From positions 2,260,761 through 2,324,760 of the forward strand of contig NZ_PPXW01000001.1 of the NCBI RefSeq assembly GCF_021655095.1: a stretch of DNA of 64,000 nt. Direction: 5' to 3'. Of the stretch, positions 28,167 to 40,689 are shown piece by piece (position 1 is the stretch's first letter; each line of letters opens with the position of its first letter). A program made the translations under genes and the position numbers. Below the pieces are notes generated by a model. It did no database searches and was not told the origin of the DNA. It saw nothing but the letters and a program-made list of their open reading frames with translations. Origin of the DNA: Clostridium sp. Cult1 (GTDB lineage Bacteria; Bacillota; Clostridia; Tissierellales; Tepidimicrobiaceae).

Positions 28167-28200
28167 AAAAAAGTGTATCATATTAGCTACACTTTTTTTA
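28167..28200 (+). terminator. Second inverted repeat upstream of the sigma-54 promoter
   Basis: AAAAAAGTGTA pairs with TACACTTTTTT around a ten-base loop, with T-rich sequence after it. It looks like a second terminator protecting the promoter region. A role as an activator site is possible but less likely, because the symmetry differs from the palindrome at 28232-28251. Confidence 0.45.
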
Positions 28201-28231
28201 CTTTCAAACTATTTAAGAATTTGCTATTATT

Positions 28232-28251
28232 GGTTTACTATGTTGTAAACC
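28232..28251. promoter_or_regulatory. Candidate upstream activator site for the sigma-54 activator
   Basis: GGTTTAC-TATGTT-GTAAACC is a 7+7 base inverted repeat with a six-base centre, about 55 bases upstream of the -24 element. Enhancer-binding proteins bind such palindromes upstream of their promoters. Assignment to the adjacent activator is inference. Confidence 0.5.
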
Positions 28252-28304
28252 CTAGAAAATACAAGTTTAGGGCCGTTGATAAAATATTTTTACTTCCTAA
28301 TTTA

Positions 28305-28320
28305 TTGGCATGATATTTGC
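28305..28320 (+). promoter_or_regulatory. Sigma-54 (-24/-12) promoter of the thiolase operon
   Basis: TTGGCATGATATTTGC carries GG at 28307-28308 and GC at 28319-28320 with ten bases between them, the invariant spacing of sigma-54 promoters, and matches the TGGCAY-N5-TTGC consensus. The thiolase start is 64 bases downstream. Confidence 0.88.
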
Positions 28321-28383
28321 AATATCATTAGGATTAGATAAGGAAACAAATTAATATAAAAATATATTTAGGAGGTAAGATAT

Positions 28384-29562
28384 ATGAGAGAAGTTGTTAT
28401 TGTGTCTGGAGTTAGGACGGCTATAGGAACTTTTGGCGGTAGTTTTAAAGATGTTTCAGCAGTGACATTAGGTGCCGCTGCAGCTAAAGAAGCTATGAAT
28501 AGAGCTAATATTACACCAGATATGGTTGATGAGGTTATATTTGGAAACGTTTTGCAAGCGGGATTAGGTCAAAACGTAGCTAGACAAGTTTCTGTTCATT
28601 CGGGAATACCGGTAGAAGTACCTTCTTTTACAGTAAATAAGGTCTGTGGTTCTGGTTTAAAGACTGTAGCATTAGCAGCTCAAGCTATAATGGCGGGAGA
28701 AGCAGACATAGTCCTAGCAGGTGGTACAGAAAACATGTCCCAAGCTCCATATCTTTTGAAAGAGGCTAGATGGGGACAAAGAATGGGAGATGGGGTTATA
28801 GAAGATTATATGGTTAAAGACGGACTTTGGGATATATTCAACGATTATCATATGGGAATTACTGCTGAAAACATAGCAGAACAATGGAATTTATCTAGAG
28901 AAGAACAGGATGAATTCGCTCTTAATAGCCAGCTGAGGGCAGAAAAAGCTATTAAAGAAGGAAGGTTTAAAGATGAAATAGTTCCGGTAGAAGTTCCTCA
29001 AAGAAAAGGAGAACCAATAGTTGTAGATAAGGATGAACATCCAAGATTTGGTTCAACAATAGAAGGAATGGCAAAATTAAGACCAGCTTTCAAAAAAGAT
29101 GGTACAGTAACAGCAGGAAATGCATCGGGAATTAATGACGGAGCAGCAGCTTTAGTTATTATGTCTAAGGAAAAAGCAGAGGAATTGGGAATTAAACCTT
29201 TAGCTACTATCCTATCCTATGCTTCAGCAGGTGTAGACCCTAAGATAATGGGAACGGGTCCTATACCAGCAACAAAAAAGGCATTAGAGAAGGCTAAAAT
29301 AGATGTAGAAGATTTGGATTTAGTGGAGGCAAATGAAGCCTTTGCAGCACAATCTTTAGCAGTGGTTAAAGATTTAGGATTGGATTCGAAAAAGACAAAT
29401 GTAAATGGAGGAGCTATAGCCCTGGGCCATCCAATTGGTGCTTCAGGAGCTAGAATTTTGGTGACTCTATTACATGAAATGGAAAAAAGAGAAGCTAAAA
29501 ACGGGCTGGCGACCTTATGTATAGGCGGCGGACAAGGAATAGCATTAATAGTAAGACGATAA
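28384..29562 (+). CDS. thlA: Acetyl-CoA C-acetyltransferase (thiolase)
   Basis: A 392-residue thiolase that condenses two acetyl-CoA to acetoacetyl-CoA or cleaves the latter. The active-site Cys lies in [17 protein letters not shown], followed by [18 protein letters not shown] and the C-terminal Cys segment [15 protein letters not shown] 28384 follows TAGGAGGT. The sigma-54 promoter makes it inducible. With the CoA-transferase subunits downstream it can convert acetoacetate (via acetoacetyl-CoA) into acetyl-CoA, or run in the synthetic direction in acid fermentation. No hydroxybutyryl-CoA dehydrogenase or crotonase follows, so acetoacetate use or amino-acid-derived acid activation is the simpler reading. 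Confidence 0.95.
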   Translation: MREVVIVSGVRTAIGTFGGSFKDVSAVTLGAAAAKEAMNRANITPDMVDEVIFGNVLQAGLGQNVARQVSVHSGIPVEVPSFTVNKVCGSGLKTVALAAQAIMAGEADIVLAGGTENMSQAPYLLKEARWGQRMGDGVIEDYMVKDGLWDIFNDYHMGITAENIAEQWNLSREEQDEFALNSQLRAEKAIKEGRFKDEIVPVEVPQRKGEPIVVDKDEHPRFGSTIEGMAKLRPAFKKDGTVTAGNASGINDGAAALVIMSKEKAEELGIKPLATILSYASAGVDPKIMGTGPIPATKKALEKAKIDVEDLDLVEANEAFAAQSLAVVKDLGLDSKKTNVNGGAIALGHPIGASGARILVTLLHEMEKREAKNGLATLCIGGGQGIALIVRR

Positions 29563-29568
29563 TAAACG

Positions 29569-29740
29569 GATAATTAACAGAGGACAATTGATAATTTTAG
29601 GGAGACCTGTGGTAACCAAAAAAGATAATTTAAAATCAGTTATTGATAAACCATAAAAACTTTGATAACATTATAACAAAGACTCAAAAACTAGATCCTA
29701 AATAATTATCAATTGTCAATCTTCAATTGAATTAATACGG
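29569..29740. repeat. Degenerate intergenic repeat, copy B
   Basis: Non-coding spacer between thiolase and the CoA-transferase genes. It is bounded by AATTAACAGAGGACAATTGAT and ATTGTCAATCTTCAATTGAA, and its segment 29681-29715 matches 29 of 35 bases of repeat copy A at 5276-5310. No internal promoter is obvious, so the repeat probably interrupts one transcript. Confidence 0.4.
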
Positions 29741-29750
29741 AGGTGTTTTT

Positions 29751-30407
29751 ATGGAGAAGGTAATAACTATTGAAGAAGCCATTAGCCATATTAAAGATGG
29801 TATGACCATTATGGTTGGTGGATTCTTAAGCTGTGGTACTCCTCATAAGCTTGTAGATGCATTAGTAGAAAAAGGTGTTAAAGATTTAACACTGATTTGT
29901 AATGATTCAGGCTTTGTAGATTCAGGTGTTGGCAAGTTAGTAGTAAATAAGCAGATTAAGAAATTAATAGCTTCCCATGTGGGAACCAACAAGGAAACGG
30001 GAAATCAGATGAATTCAGGTGAAATGGAAGTTGTATTAGTGCCTCAAGGAACCTTAGCTGAACAGATAAGAGCTGCTGGTGCTGGCCTTGGAGGGTTTTT
30101 AACTCCTACAGGTGTAGGTACAGTTGTAGAAGAGGGAAAACAGAAGATGGAAATAGACGGAAAAGAATACTTATTAGAGCTACCATTAAAAGCAGATGTA
30201 GCTTTATTACTTGGTCATACTGTGGACAAAGCTGGTAATATAGTTTATTATGGAGCTACTAGGAATTTTAATACCCTCATGGCAACAGCAGCAGACACCG
30301 TAATAGTTGAAGCTGAAAACTTAGTTGAAGTAGGGGAAATAGATCCAAACCATGTTGTTACTCCTGGATTATTTATAGATTATATTGCTGTTGGAGGTGA
30401 CAAATAA
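29751..30407 (+). CDS. atoD: 3-oxoacid / acetoacetate CoA-transferase subunit A
   Basis: A 218-residue alpha subunit of a family I CoA-transferase, which moves CoA between acyl-CoA and free acids through an enzyme thioester. The glycine-rich motif [22 protein letters not shown] and the later [15 protein letters not shown] are typical. ATG 29751 follows ACGGAGGTG. The stop codon overlaps the start of the beta subunit (TAATG), the usual coupling of the two chains. The acid pair used, whether acetoacetate, butyrate or acetate, cannot be told from sequence. Confidence 0.94.
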   Translation: MEKVITIEEAISHIKDGMTIMVGGFLSCGTPHKLVDALVEKGVKDLTLICNDSGFVDSGVGKLVVNKQIKKLIASHVGTNKETGNQMNSGEMEVVLVPQGTLAEQIRAAGAGLGGFLTPTGVGTVVEEGKQKMEIDGKEYLLELPLKADVALLLGHTVDKAGNIVYYGATRNFNTLMATAADTVIVEAENLVEVGEIDPNHVVTPGLFIDYIAVGGDK

Positions 30408-31066
30408 TGGATAGGGCCAAAATAAAAGAAATAATAGCTAAAAGAGTAGCTAAAGAACTAAAAGATGGAGATATAGTTAACTTAGGTATAGGATTGCCTA
30501 CAATGGTAGCCAATTATGTTCCTGAGGATATGAATGTTTTATTTCAGTCGGAAAACGGTTTCGTTGGATTAGGACCTGCTCCATTACAGGAAGAAGAGGA
30601 TCAATATATTGTCAATGCAGGAGGTCAATGTGTGACCATATTGCCTGGTGGAGCATTCTTTGATTCTTCCATATCTTTTGGAATCATCCGTGGTGGGCAT
30701 GTGGACGTGACAGTTTTAGGAGCTTTACAGGTAGATGAAGAAGGGAATTTAGCTAATTGGATGATACCAGGAAAAATGGTACCTGGAATGGGCGGTGCCA
30801 TGGATTTAGTAGTGGGAGCAAAAAAGGTAATTATTGCTATGGAACATACGGTAAAGGGAAATCATAAAATATTGAAGAAATGTAACTTACCTTTAACAGC
30901 AGCAAAAGAAGTGGATATGATAGTTACAGAAATGGGAGTAATGGAAATTACAAATAAAGGAATAGTGTTGACAGAAATCAACCCAGAGTTTACAGTAGAA
31001 CAAGTTCAAGAAGCTACTGAAGCTAAGTTGATAATATCAGATAATTTAGTTGACATGGAAGTGTAA
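30407..31066 (+). CDS. atoA: 3-oxoacid / acetoacetate CoA-transferase subunit B
   Basis: A 219-residue beta subunit carrying the catalytic glutamate in [11 protein letters not shown], the SENG motif of family I CoA-transferases. [18 protein letters not shown] is the conserved N-terminal loop. It overlaps the alpha subunit by one base and ends at a terminator, closing the sigma-54-controlled unit. Together with thiolase it would feed acetoacetyl-CoA to acetyl-CoA. Confidence 0.95.
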   Translation: MDRAKIKEIIAKRVAKELKDGDIVNLGIGLPTMVANYVPEDMNVLFQSENGFVGLGPAPLQEEEDQYIVNAGGQCVTILPGGAFFDSSISFGIIRGGHVDVTVLGALQVDEEGNLANWMIPGKMVPGMGGAMDLVVGAKKVIIAMEHTVKGNHKILKKCNLPLTAAKEVDMIVTEMGVMEITNKGIVLTEINPEFTVEQVQEATEAKLIISDNLVDMEV

Positions 31067-31089
31067 AAGAACCCCTTAGGGGTTCTTTT
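31065..31089 (+). terminator. Terminator of the thiolase/CoA-transferase unit
   Basis: AAAAGAACCCCT pairs with AGGGGTTCTTTT around a one- or two-base loop. It separates the unit from the ATP synthase operon. The following stretch to 31283 (about 190 bases) is very A/T-rich and must contain the atp promoter, but no single match is convincing. Confidence 0.8.
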
Positions 31090-31283
31090 GATATTAATTA
31101 CCATAATATAATTAGACATATATGTGAAAAAGCAAACAAACCATGACAAATACTCCTTTAATCTTCTAATTTTTTGTAAATATATATTTGCAATTTTATT
31201 GAATTTAAAGTATATTTATATTATATGATTTTAGGTAAAAACTTGGTTACATATTTAATAAACTATTGTTTGGAGTGTTTAGT

Positions 31284-31511
31284 TTGAACGGAAAAAATAA
31301 TAAAAATATGCTTCAAAACTTAAGTTTAATAACACAGGTGGGCCTATCTATTGTAACTCCTATTATTATAGGAGTGTATTTAGGTGGGTTCATTGATAAA
31401 AAAGTTGGTACCGATATGATATTTACATTAATATTTATCATACTAGGAGCGGGAGCTGGTTTTTTAAATTTGTTCAAACTAGCAGATAAAAACAAAAACA
31501 ATAGGAAGTGA
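31284..31511 (+). CDS. atpZ: AtpZ/AtpI-type small ATP synthase accessory protein
   Basis: A 75-residue protein with two transmembrane helices (about residues 15-40 and 48-68) and the pattern GVYLGGFIDKKVGT found in AtpZ-type proteins. Such proteins precede F-type ATP synthase operons and, with AtpI, are linked to magnesium uptake or c-ring assembly. The start is TTG 31284, six bases after TGGAGTG; no better start exists. It is the first gene of the operon, four bases before the next one. Confidence 0.8.
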   Translation: MNGKNNKNMLQNLSLITQVGLSIVTPIIIGVYLGGFIDKKVGTDMIFTLIFIILGAGAGFLNLFKLADKNKNNRK

Positions 31512-31515
31512 AATC

Positions 31516-31902
31516 ATGTTTAATGACAAAAATTTAGTATCTGATATAATTAGAAAAACTGTTGTATATGGGTTGATTATTATTGGAATAATGTTTATAG
31601 GGATAAGGGATGCAAATCCTTATGTTTTAGGATTTATCTTTGGAACAATCATAGGAATATTAGGATTTAAACTAATTGAAAAGACTGCTAAAAGGGCAGT
31701 GACCATGAAACCATCAAAGGCTTATAATTATTCTATACTTCATTATTTCATAAGATATTCTATTTATGCAATGGTACTTATTATAGCAGCTATAGCTGAT
31801 TATTTAAACTTTTTCACAACTGTACTTGGATTATTTATGATAAAGATAGTAATTGTTACTTCTGCATTTATTAATAAAAATCATAAAAAAGATAAAGATT
31901 AA
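31516..31902 (+). CDS. atpI: ATP synthase subunit I (AtpI)
   Basis: A 128-residue membrane protein with four hydrophobic helices. It has the position and size of the ATP synthase I protein, a chaperone that helps assemble the c-ring, especially in sodium-type enzymes. The sequence itself is poorly conserved in this family, so part of the assignment rests on place: between AtpZ and subunit a. ATG 31516 follows AGGAAGTG. Confidence 0.8.
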   Translation: MFNDKNLVSDIIRKTVVYGLIIIGIMFIGIRDANPYVLGFIFGTIIGILGFKLIEKTAKRAVTMKPSKAYNYSILHYFIRYSIYAMVLIIAAIADYLNFFTTVLGLFMIKIVIVTSAFINKNHKKDKD

Positions 31903-31963
31903 TCACATTGAAGAAATTTGTTATACTATAATATAGGAAATAAAGAAAGGAGGTTGAAGATAT

Positions 31964-32635
31964 TTGAAAATAGAATTTACATTAAATGTATTTGGCAGAT
32001 CCATCTTGATTCCAGATACTATTGTTAATGTGTATTTGGTAGTAATTTTATTACTTATTTTTGCAGCAATAGTAAATAAAAAGGTCAAAGAAGCAAGTGC
32101 AGATGAGAAGCCTTCAAATTTCCTTAATGTGATTGAACTAGCTGTTGAAGCAGTCCAAAATTTAGTCAAACAAACTATGGGAGCTAAACACTTAAGGTTT
32201 GCACCTTATATATTTACTCTTATGGCATTTTTATTGTTTGCTAATCTATTTGGATTGATAGGATTTACACCACCTACATCTGATTATAGCGTAACCTTGA
32301 CCTTAGCGTTAATAACTTTTACATTAACCCAATTCTATGGGCTTAAAACTAATGGTTTTCTTGGTTACTTAAAGGGGTTTACTGAGCCAATGGCTTTTTT
32401 AACTCCTCTAAATATAATAGGAGAGTTAGCTAATCCTATATCTTTATCTTTCCGTTTATTTGGAAACATTCTAAGCGGAGTAATTATAATGGGACTATTG
32501 TACCAGGCTTTAGGTTTAATAGCACCAATAATAACTCCACCATTACATGCTTATTTTGACCTGTTTTCAGGTGTTTTACAAACATTTATCTTTTCTATGC
32601 TAACCATGATATTTATAGGTGGCAATTTAGATTAA
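31964..32635 (+). CDS. atpB: ATP synthase F0 subunit a
   Basis: A 223-residue membrane stator subunit that forms the ion half-channels against the c-ring. The essential Arg164 lies in SLSFRLFGNILSG, with ELANPIS just before it. Five to six helices are predicted. TTG 31964 follows AAAGGAGGTTG. It is one of the eight structural genes in standard order a-c-b-delta-alpha-gamma-beta-epsilon. Confidence 0.96.
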   Translation: MKIEFTLNVFGRSILIPDTIVNVYLVVILLLIFAAIVNKKVKEASADEKPSNFLNVIELAVEAVQNLVKQTMGAKHLRFAPYIFTLMAFLLFANLFGLIGFTPPTSDYSVTLTLALITFTLTQFYGLKTNGFLGYLKGFTEPMAFLTPLNIIGELANPISLSFRLFGNILSGVIIMGLLYQALGLIAPIITPPLHAYFDLFSGVLQTFIFSMLTMIFIGGNLD

Positions 32636-32953
<318 letters not shown>

Positions 32954-33019
32954 GGAGAAGGGTTCCCTAGTATATAGGAGCCCAATCTCTAATACCCCTT
33001 ATAAAAAGGAGGCTTAGTT

Positions 33020-33529
33020 ATGTTTGATGTAAGGGTAATACCAGAACTCTCATCTATGATTTTAACCTTAATAGCAGTTTTAATATTATTTTGGGGTCTT
33101 TCAAAATTATTATATAAACCAGTTTCTAAAATTCTTAATGAAAGAAAAGAAAAAATTCAAAATGATATAGATGGAGCTAAAACAGTAAAAGAAGAGGCTA
33201 TGGCATTAAAAACTGAATATGAATCCAAGCTTCTAGATGCCAGAAAGGAAACACAGGAAATAATAGAAAGTGGAAGAAAACGAGGAGAAGAAATAAAAGA
33301 AGATATAATAGCCGAAGCAAAGAAGGAAGCAGAAAATATTGTTGAGAAAGCAAAAAGAGAGATACAAGCTGAAAGAGAAAAGGCTCTTTTGGATGTGAAG
33401 ATGCAAGCTGGAGAGATGGCAGTTTTAATTGCTTCTAAGATAATTGAAAAGAATGTAGATGCAACTTCTCAACAAGATTTAATAGAAAAATTTGTGGATG
33501 AGGTAGGTACGAGAGAATGGCAAAATTAG
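33020..33529 (+). CDS. atpF: ATP synthase F0 subunit b
   Basis: A 169-residue stalk subunit with one N-terminal transmembrane helix (about residues 10-30), the conserved YKPVSKILNERKEKI segment, and a long charged coiled coil to the C-terminus. It links F0 to F1 as the outer stalk. ATG 33020 follows AAAAGGAGG. It overlaps atpH by 13 bases, so the two are translationally coupled. Confidence 0.96.
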   Translation: MFDVRVIPELSSMILTLIAVLILFWGLSKLLYKPVSKILNERKEKIQNDIDGAKTVKEEAMALKTEYESKLLDARKETQEIIESGRKRGEEIKEDIIAEAKKEAENIVEKAKREIQAEREKALLDVKMQAGEMAVLIASKIIEKNVDATSQQDLIEKFVDEVGTREWQN

Positions 33530-34059
33530 TAGGTAAAAGATATGCTGAAGCTCTCTTTGAAGCTGGTTTAGAATTGGATAAATTGGAAAAGTTTAAAGAA
33601 GATATTGAAAATATTTCAAAAGTTTTGGAGGCGGAAACGGATCTTCAGAAGGTACTTAATCATCCTAAGATTTCAAAGGATGAAAAGAAAGATCTATTAA
33701 CTTCTATATTTAAGGGGAAGGTATCGGAAGAGATACTTAATTTCCTATTTGTTATTGTAGATAAAAGAAGAGAAGGATCTTTAATTGAAATATCTAAGGA
33801 ATTTGAAGAACTCTTTAATGAACACAATAATATTTTAAAGGTAACTGCTATAACAGCAATCGATATGGACAATAAAGTAAAAAACAAACTAGTACAGGTA
33901 CTTAGCAATAAAACCAACAAGACTATAAAATTAAATAATATTGTAGATAGGGATATAATAGGAGGAGTTCTTTTAAGGGTTGAAAATAAAGTTATAGACG
34001 GAACCATAAAAGGACAGTTACAAAGTATAGAAAAAACTATAAAAGGCGCAACATTATAG
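33517..34059 (+). CDS. atpH: ATP synthase F1 subunit delta
   Basis: A 180-residue delta subunit that joins the outer stalk to the alpha3beta3 head. The N-terminal KRYAEALFEAG, KFKEDIENISK and the C-terminal DRDIIGGVLLRVENKVIDGTI are typical. The ATG at 33517 lies inside the end of atpF. It is followed after 18 bases by atpA. Confidence 0.96.
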   Translation: MAKLVGKRYAEALFEAGLELDKLEKFKEDIENISKVLEAETDLQKVLNHPKISKDEKKDLLTSIFKGKVSEEILNFLFVIVDKRREGSLIEISKEFEELFNEHNNILKVTAITAIDMDNKVKNKLVQVLSNKTNKTIKLNNIVDRDIIGGVLLRVENKVIDGTIKGQLQSIEKTIKGATL

Positions 34060-35580
<1,521 letters not shown>

Positions 35581-35609
35581 TATTCCCTTAATAATTGGGG
35601 GTGGAATAA

Positions 35610-37884
<2,275 letters not shown>

Positions 37885-37886
37885 TA

Positions 37887-38312
37887 ATGGGTTTTATGCT
37901 TGAAATAGTCACCCCTGATAGGGCTTTTTTCTCCGATGAAGTGGATATGGTCATCGTGAGAGGAATAGAAGGGGATTTAGCTGTCTTGGAAAACCGAGCA
38001 CCCCTATTAACACCTCTTGCCATAGGGAAAGTAAGGATAAGTAAAGATGGAAAACAAAGAGTAGCCGCAATAGTGGATGGCTATATCTCCGTTCAAAAAG
38101 ATAAAACTACAATAATTACAGACTCTGCTGAATGGCCTGAGGAAATAGATGTAGACAGGGCTAAAGAGGCAAAGGAAAGAGCAGAGAAACGTCTAAAGGA
38201 AAACCCAGAAGGTTTAGATATACTTAGAGCTGAAAATGCTCTAAAGAGAGCATTAAATAGGTTAGAAGTAGCAAATATTAAAAAAATTAATGATGAAAAT
38301 TTTAGACAATAG
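37887..38312 (+). CDS. atpC: ATP synthase F1 subunit epsilon
   Basis: A 141-residue regulatory central-stalk subunit with an N-terminal beta sandwich (LEIVTPDRAFFSDEVDMV, GDLAVLENRAPL) and a C-terminal helical hairpin (about residues 90-138, rich in Lys, Glu and Arg) that can inhibit ATP hydrolysis. It ends the operon and is followed by a terminator. Confidence 0.95.
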   Translation: MGFMLEIVTPDRAFFSDEVDMVIVRGIEGDLAVLENRAPLLTPLAIGKVRISKDGKQRVAAIVDGYISVQKDKTTIITDSAEWPEEIDVDRAKEAKERAEKRLKENPEGLDILRAENALKRALNRLEVANIKKINDENFRQ

Positions 38313-38322
38313 GTATAAAAAG

Positions 38323-38368
38323 TACCCTTTCTTGGTAATACTTTTATCATAAGGAAAGGGTATTTTTT
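38323..38368 (+). terminator. Terminator of the ATP synthase operon
   Basis: TACCCTTTC (38323-38331) pairs with GAAAGGGTA (38354-38362), followed by six T. The loop is T-rich. Confidence 0.85.
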
Positions 38369-38445
38369 AATGATAAAAATGTTTTGTCCCCCTTTACATT
38401 TTTATTTAAATACCCTTTTCCTTAAAAATAATTGGAGGTAAGGGT

Positions 38446-39243
38446 ATGAAAAAAATTAATAAATTTTTAATTATGGGAATAATTCTTTTTTTACTAATAC
38501 CTATATTTGGATTTAGTGAAAACAAATATGAGGAAAGAGATTTGTTAATGGGAGTTTTAGAGGAAACTGGAGCTACTTTTTCGGAAGGAGACATAAGCTT
38601 AGGTGGAACAATTCTTGATAGATTTATTGGCTATGAGGAAATTGTAGATATTGGTTATACTATTAGGGATGAGTTGGATATACAATATACTGAATTAGAA
38701 AATGATAATTTAAATACAGAAATGGAAGATGATTATTATTGGGAAGAAATCGTAGAAGAAGAGGGTTTCATTCAACTTACAATGCAAGGATTAGACAGAT
38801 ATAATAATTTAGTAACAATTACATTATCCTCCTATAAAGATATAGATCAAGGGCCAAGTGAAACATATCTTTTTATAAATTTAATAAATAGGAAGCAATT
38901 TGTTGAAATAAATGATATAATAGTAAAGGTGGAAAAGATTTTTGACGAATATGAAAAACCTGTGAATATTACTACTTGTGTAATGGGCACCTATGATGGT
39001 CAAATAGACCTAAAGGAAAATGAAAAGAAAATACTAGGAGTGATCAAGACTATAAAAGGATCTGTTGTAGAAGAATACAAAGAAGATGGTGTTCTAAGTT
39101 TTTCACTCTTCACTCCTTATATTGAGGAACATGTATTTACAGGGAATAATAAGATGAATTTGAATATTGCTATTAGGTTTAATGAATATGAGGGGAAAAC
39201 CTATATATGGATAGGAACACCTATAATAACTATTGGCTACTAG
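38446..39243 (+). CDS. ywmB: YwmB family exported protein
   Basis: A 265-residue protein with an N-terminal hydrophobic export segment (about residues 6-24) and an acidic body. It fits the YwmB family (TATA-box-binding-like fold, function unknown) by size, signal anchor, and above all position: ywmB precedes murAA and spoIID in Bacillus and Clostridia, downstream of the ATP synthase operon, exactly as here. ATG 38446 follows TGGAGGTAAGGG. The murA start lies 18 bases after its stop, so the two are probably co-transcribed. Sequence similarity could not be measured. Confidence 0.7.
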   Translation: MKKINKFLIMGIILFLLIPIFGFSENKYEERDLLMGVLEETGATFSEGDISLGGTILDRFIGYEEIVDIGYTIRDELDIQYTELENDNLNTEMEDDYYWEEIVEEEGFIQLTMQGLDRYNNLVTITLSSYKDIDQGPSETYLFINLINRKQFVEINDIIVKVEKIFDEYEKPVNITTCVMGTYDGQIDLKENEKKILGVIKTIKGSVVEEYKEDGVLSFSLFTPYIEEHVFTGNNKMNLNIAIRFNEYEGKTYIWIGTPIITIGY

Positions 39244-39260
39244 AATTAGGAGGGATTTGT

Positions 39261-40511
39261 TTGAATAAAATAATGGTGGAAAAAAGTCCTCCATTAAGGG
39301 GAAACGTAAGGATAAGTGGAGCAAAGAATTCTGCATTACCCATTTTGGCTGCTTCTTTGTTAGGAACAGAAGATATCATTCTTGAAGATGTACCAAAACT
39401 TAAGGATGTAGAAGTTATATCTGAGGTATTATCATCTTTAGGGGCAAAAGTAGAATTTTTAGATAAAGGAATTATAAAGATTAATTCTAAGGATATAAAC
39501 AATTATGAGACACCCTATGAGTTGATGAGTAAGATGAGGGCTTCCTTTCTTGTGATGGGACCTTTATTGACCAGGCTTGGGAAAACTAAAACATCTTTAC
39601 CGGGAGGATGTGCTATAGGAACTAGACCTATAGATTTACATTTAAAAGGATTTAGGGCTTTAGGAGCAGAAATAGATGTAGATCATGGTAATATTGGGGC
39701 TTATGCAGATAAACTAGTTGGAGATAGGATTTATTTGGATTTTCCAAGTGTTGGAGCTACTGAAAACATTATGATGGCAGCCGTAATGGCAGAAGGAGAA
39801 ACTATAATAGATAACGCTGCTATGGAACCAGAAATCGTTGATTTAGCTAATTTTCTTAATAAATTAGGAGCAGATATTAAAGGAGCTGGAACCAGTAGTA
39901 TCAGGATAAAAGGGGTAAAAGAATTAGGTGGGGCTACCCATTCTGTTATTCCAGATAGGATTGAGGCAGGAACCTTTATGGTAGCAGCAGCTATTACTAA
40001 AGGAGATATTTTAGTAGAAAATGTAATAACTAGTCATATTAAGCCTGTTATTGCAAAACTTAGGGAGGCAGGCTGTCAAGTGTATGAAAATGGAGATAAG
40101 GTAAGGGTAATAGGGGCTGATGAAATAAAATCAGTAGATATTAAAACATTACCTTATCCAGGTTTTCCAACAGATATGCAGGCACAATTCATGTCTCTCA
40201 TGAGCATTTCTAAGGGGACAAGTGTAATTATTGAAACAGTTTTTGAAAATAGGTTTATGCATGTAGATGAATTGAAGAGGATGGGAGCAGATATAAAAAT
40301 TGACGGTAGGTCTGCAATAATTCAAGGAGTAGATAATTTAATGTCAGCTCCAGTAAAAGCCACAGATCTAAGAGCAGGGGCTGCCTTAGTATTAGCAGGC
40401 TTAGTTTCTGATGGAGTTACAGAAATAGGAGATATTTATCATATAGATAGAGGATATGACAATATAGAAGAAAAGCTGACAAAATTAGGAGCTAAAATAT
40501 ATAGAGTTTAA
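39261..40511 (+). CDS. murA: UDP-N-acetylglucosamine 1-carboxyvinyltransferase
   Basis: A 416-residue enzyme that transfers enolpyruvate from PEP to UDP-GlcNAc, the first committed step of peptidoglycan synthesis. RISGAKNSALPILAA is the substrate-binding N-terminal motif, and Cys117 in PGGCAIGTRPIDLH is the residue alkylated by fosfomycin. TTG 39261 follows AGGAGGG; the upstream open frame overlaps ywmB. It belongs to the MurAA branch by position between ywmB and spoIID. A good terminator follows. Confidence 0.96.
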   Translation: MNKIMVEKSPPLRGNVRISGAKNSALPILAASLLGTEDIILEDVPKLKDVEVISEVLSSLGAKVEFLDKGIIKINSKDINNYETPYELMSKMRASFLVMGPLLTRLGKTKTSLPGGCAIGTRPIDLHLKGFRALGAEIDVDHGNIGAYADKLVGDRIYLDFPSVGATENIMMAAVMAEGETIIDNAAMEPEIVDLANFLNKLGADIKGAGTSSIRIKGVKELGGATHSVIPDRIEAGTFMVAAAITKGDILVENVITSHIKPVIAKLREAGCQVYENGDKVRVIGADEIKSVDIKTLPYPGFPTDMQAQFMSLMSISKGTSVIIETVFENRFMHVDELKRMGADIKIDGRSAIIQGVDNLMSAPVKATDLRAGAALVLAGLVSDGVTEIGDIYHIDRGYDNIEEKLTKLGAKIYRV

Positions 40512-40536
40512 TCAATTGACAATATGGGATTCACAT

Positions 40537-40561
40537 AGGACGAATTTTTCGTCCTTTTTTT
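40537..40561 (+). terminator. Terminator after murA
   Basis: AGGACGAA pairs with TTCGTCCT around a short T loop, followed by seven T. Confidence 0.85.
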
Positions 40562-40630
40562 ATTTCTCAAAAGATCAAAGGTCTCCCCAATATTCTCAAT
40601 TCACAGTTAGTATGGAAGATGCCTTTCTTG

Positions 40631-40659
40631 TTATATTTTTATCTTCACTAGCATATGAT
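40631..40659 (+). promoter_or_regulatory. Candidate sigma-E promoter of spoIID
   Basis: TTATATT at 40631-40637 and CATATGAT at 40652-40659 are separated by 14 bases, resembling the mother-cell sigma-E consensus (KMATATT, CATACAMT). spoIID is a known sigma-E gene, which supports the reading. Confidence 0.45.
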
Positions 40660-40689
40660 ATTGTATACTAAAGGTAAGAGGGGGAAGCG

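Noticed and set aside
28384-31066. Butyrate or butanol synthesis cluster
   Set aside because: No crotonase, hydroxybutyryl-CoA dehydrogenase, butyryl-CoA dehydrogenase or alcohol dehydrogenase is present; only thiolase and CoA-transferase.
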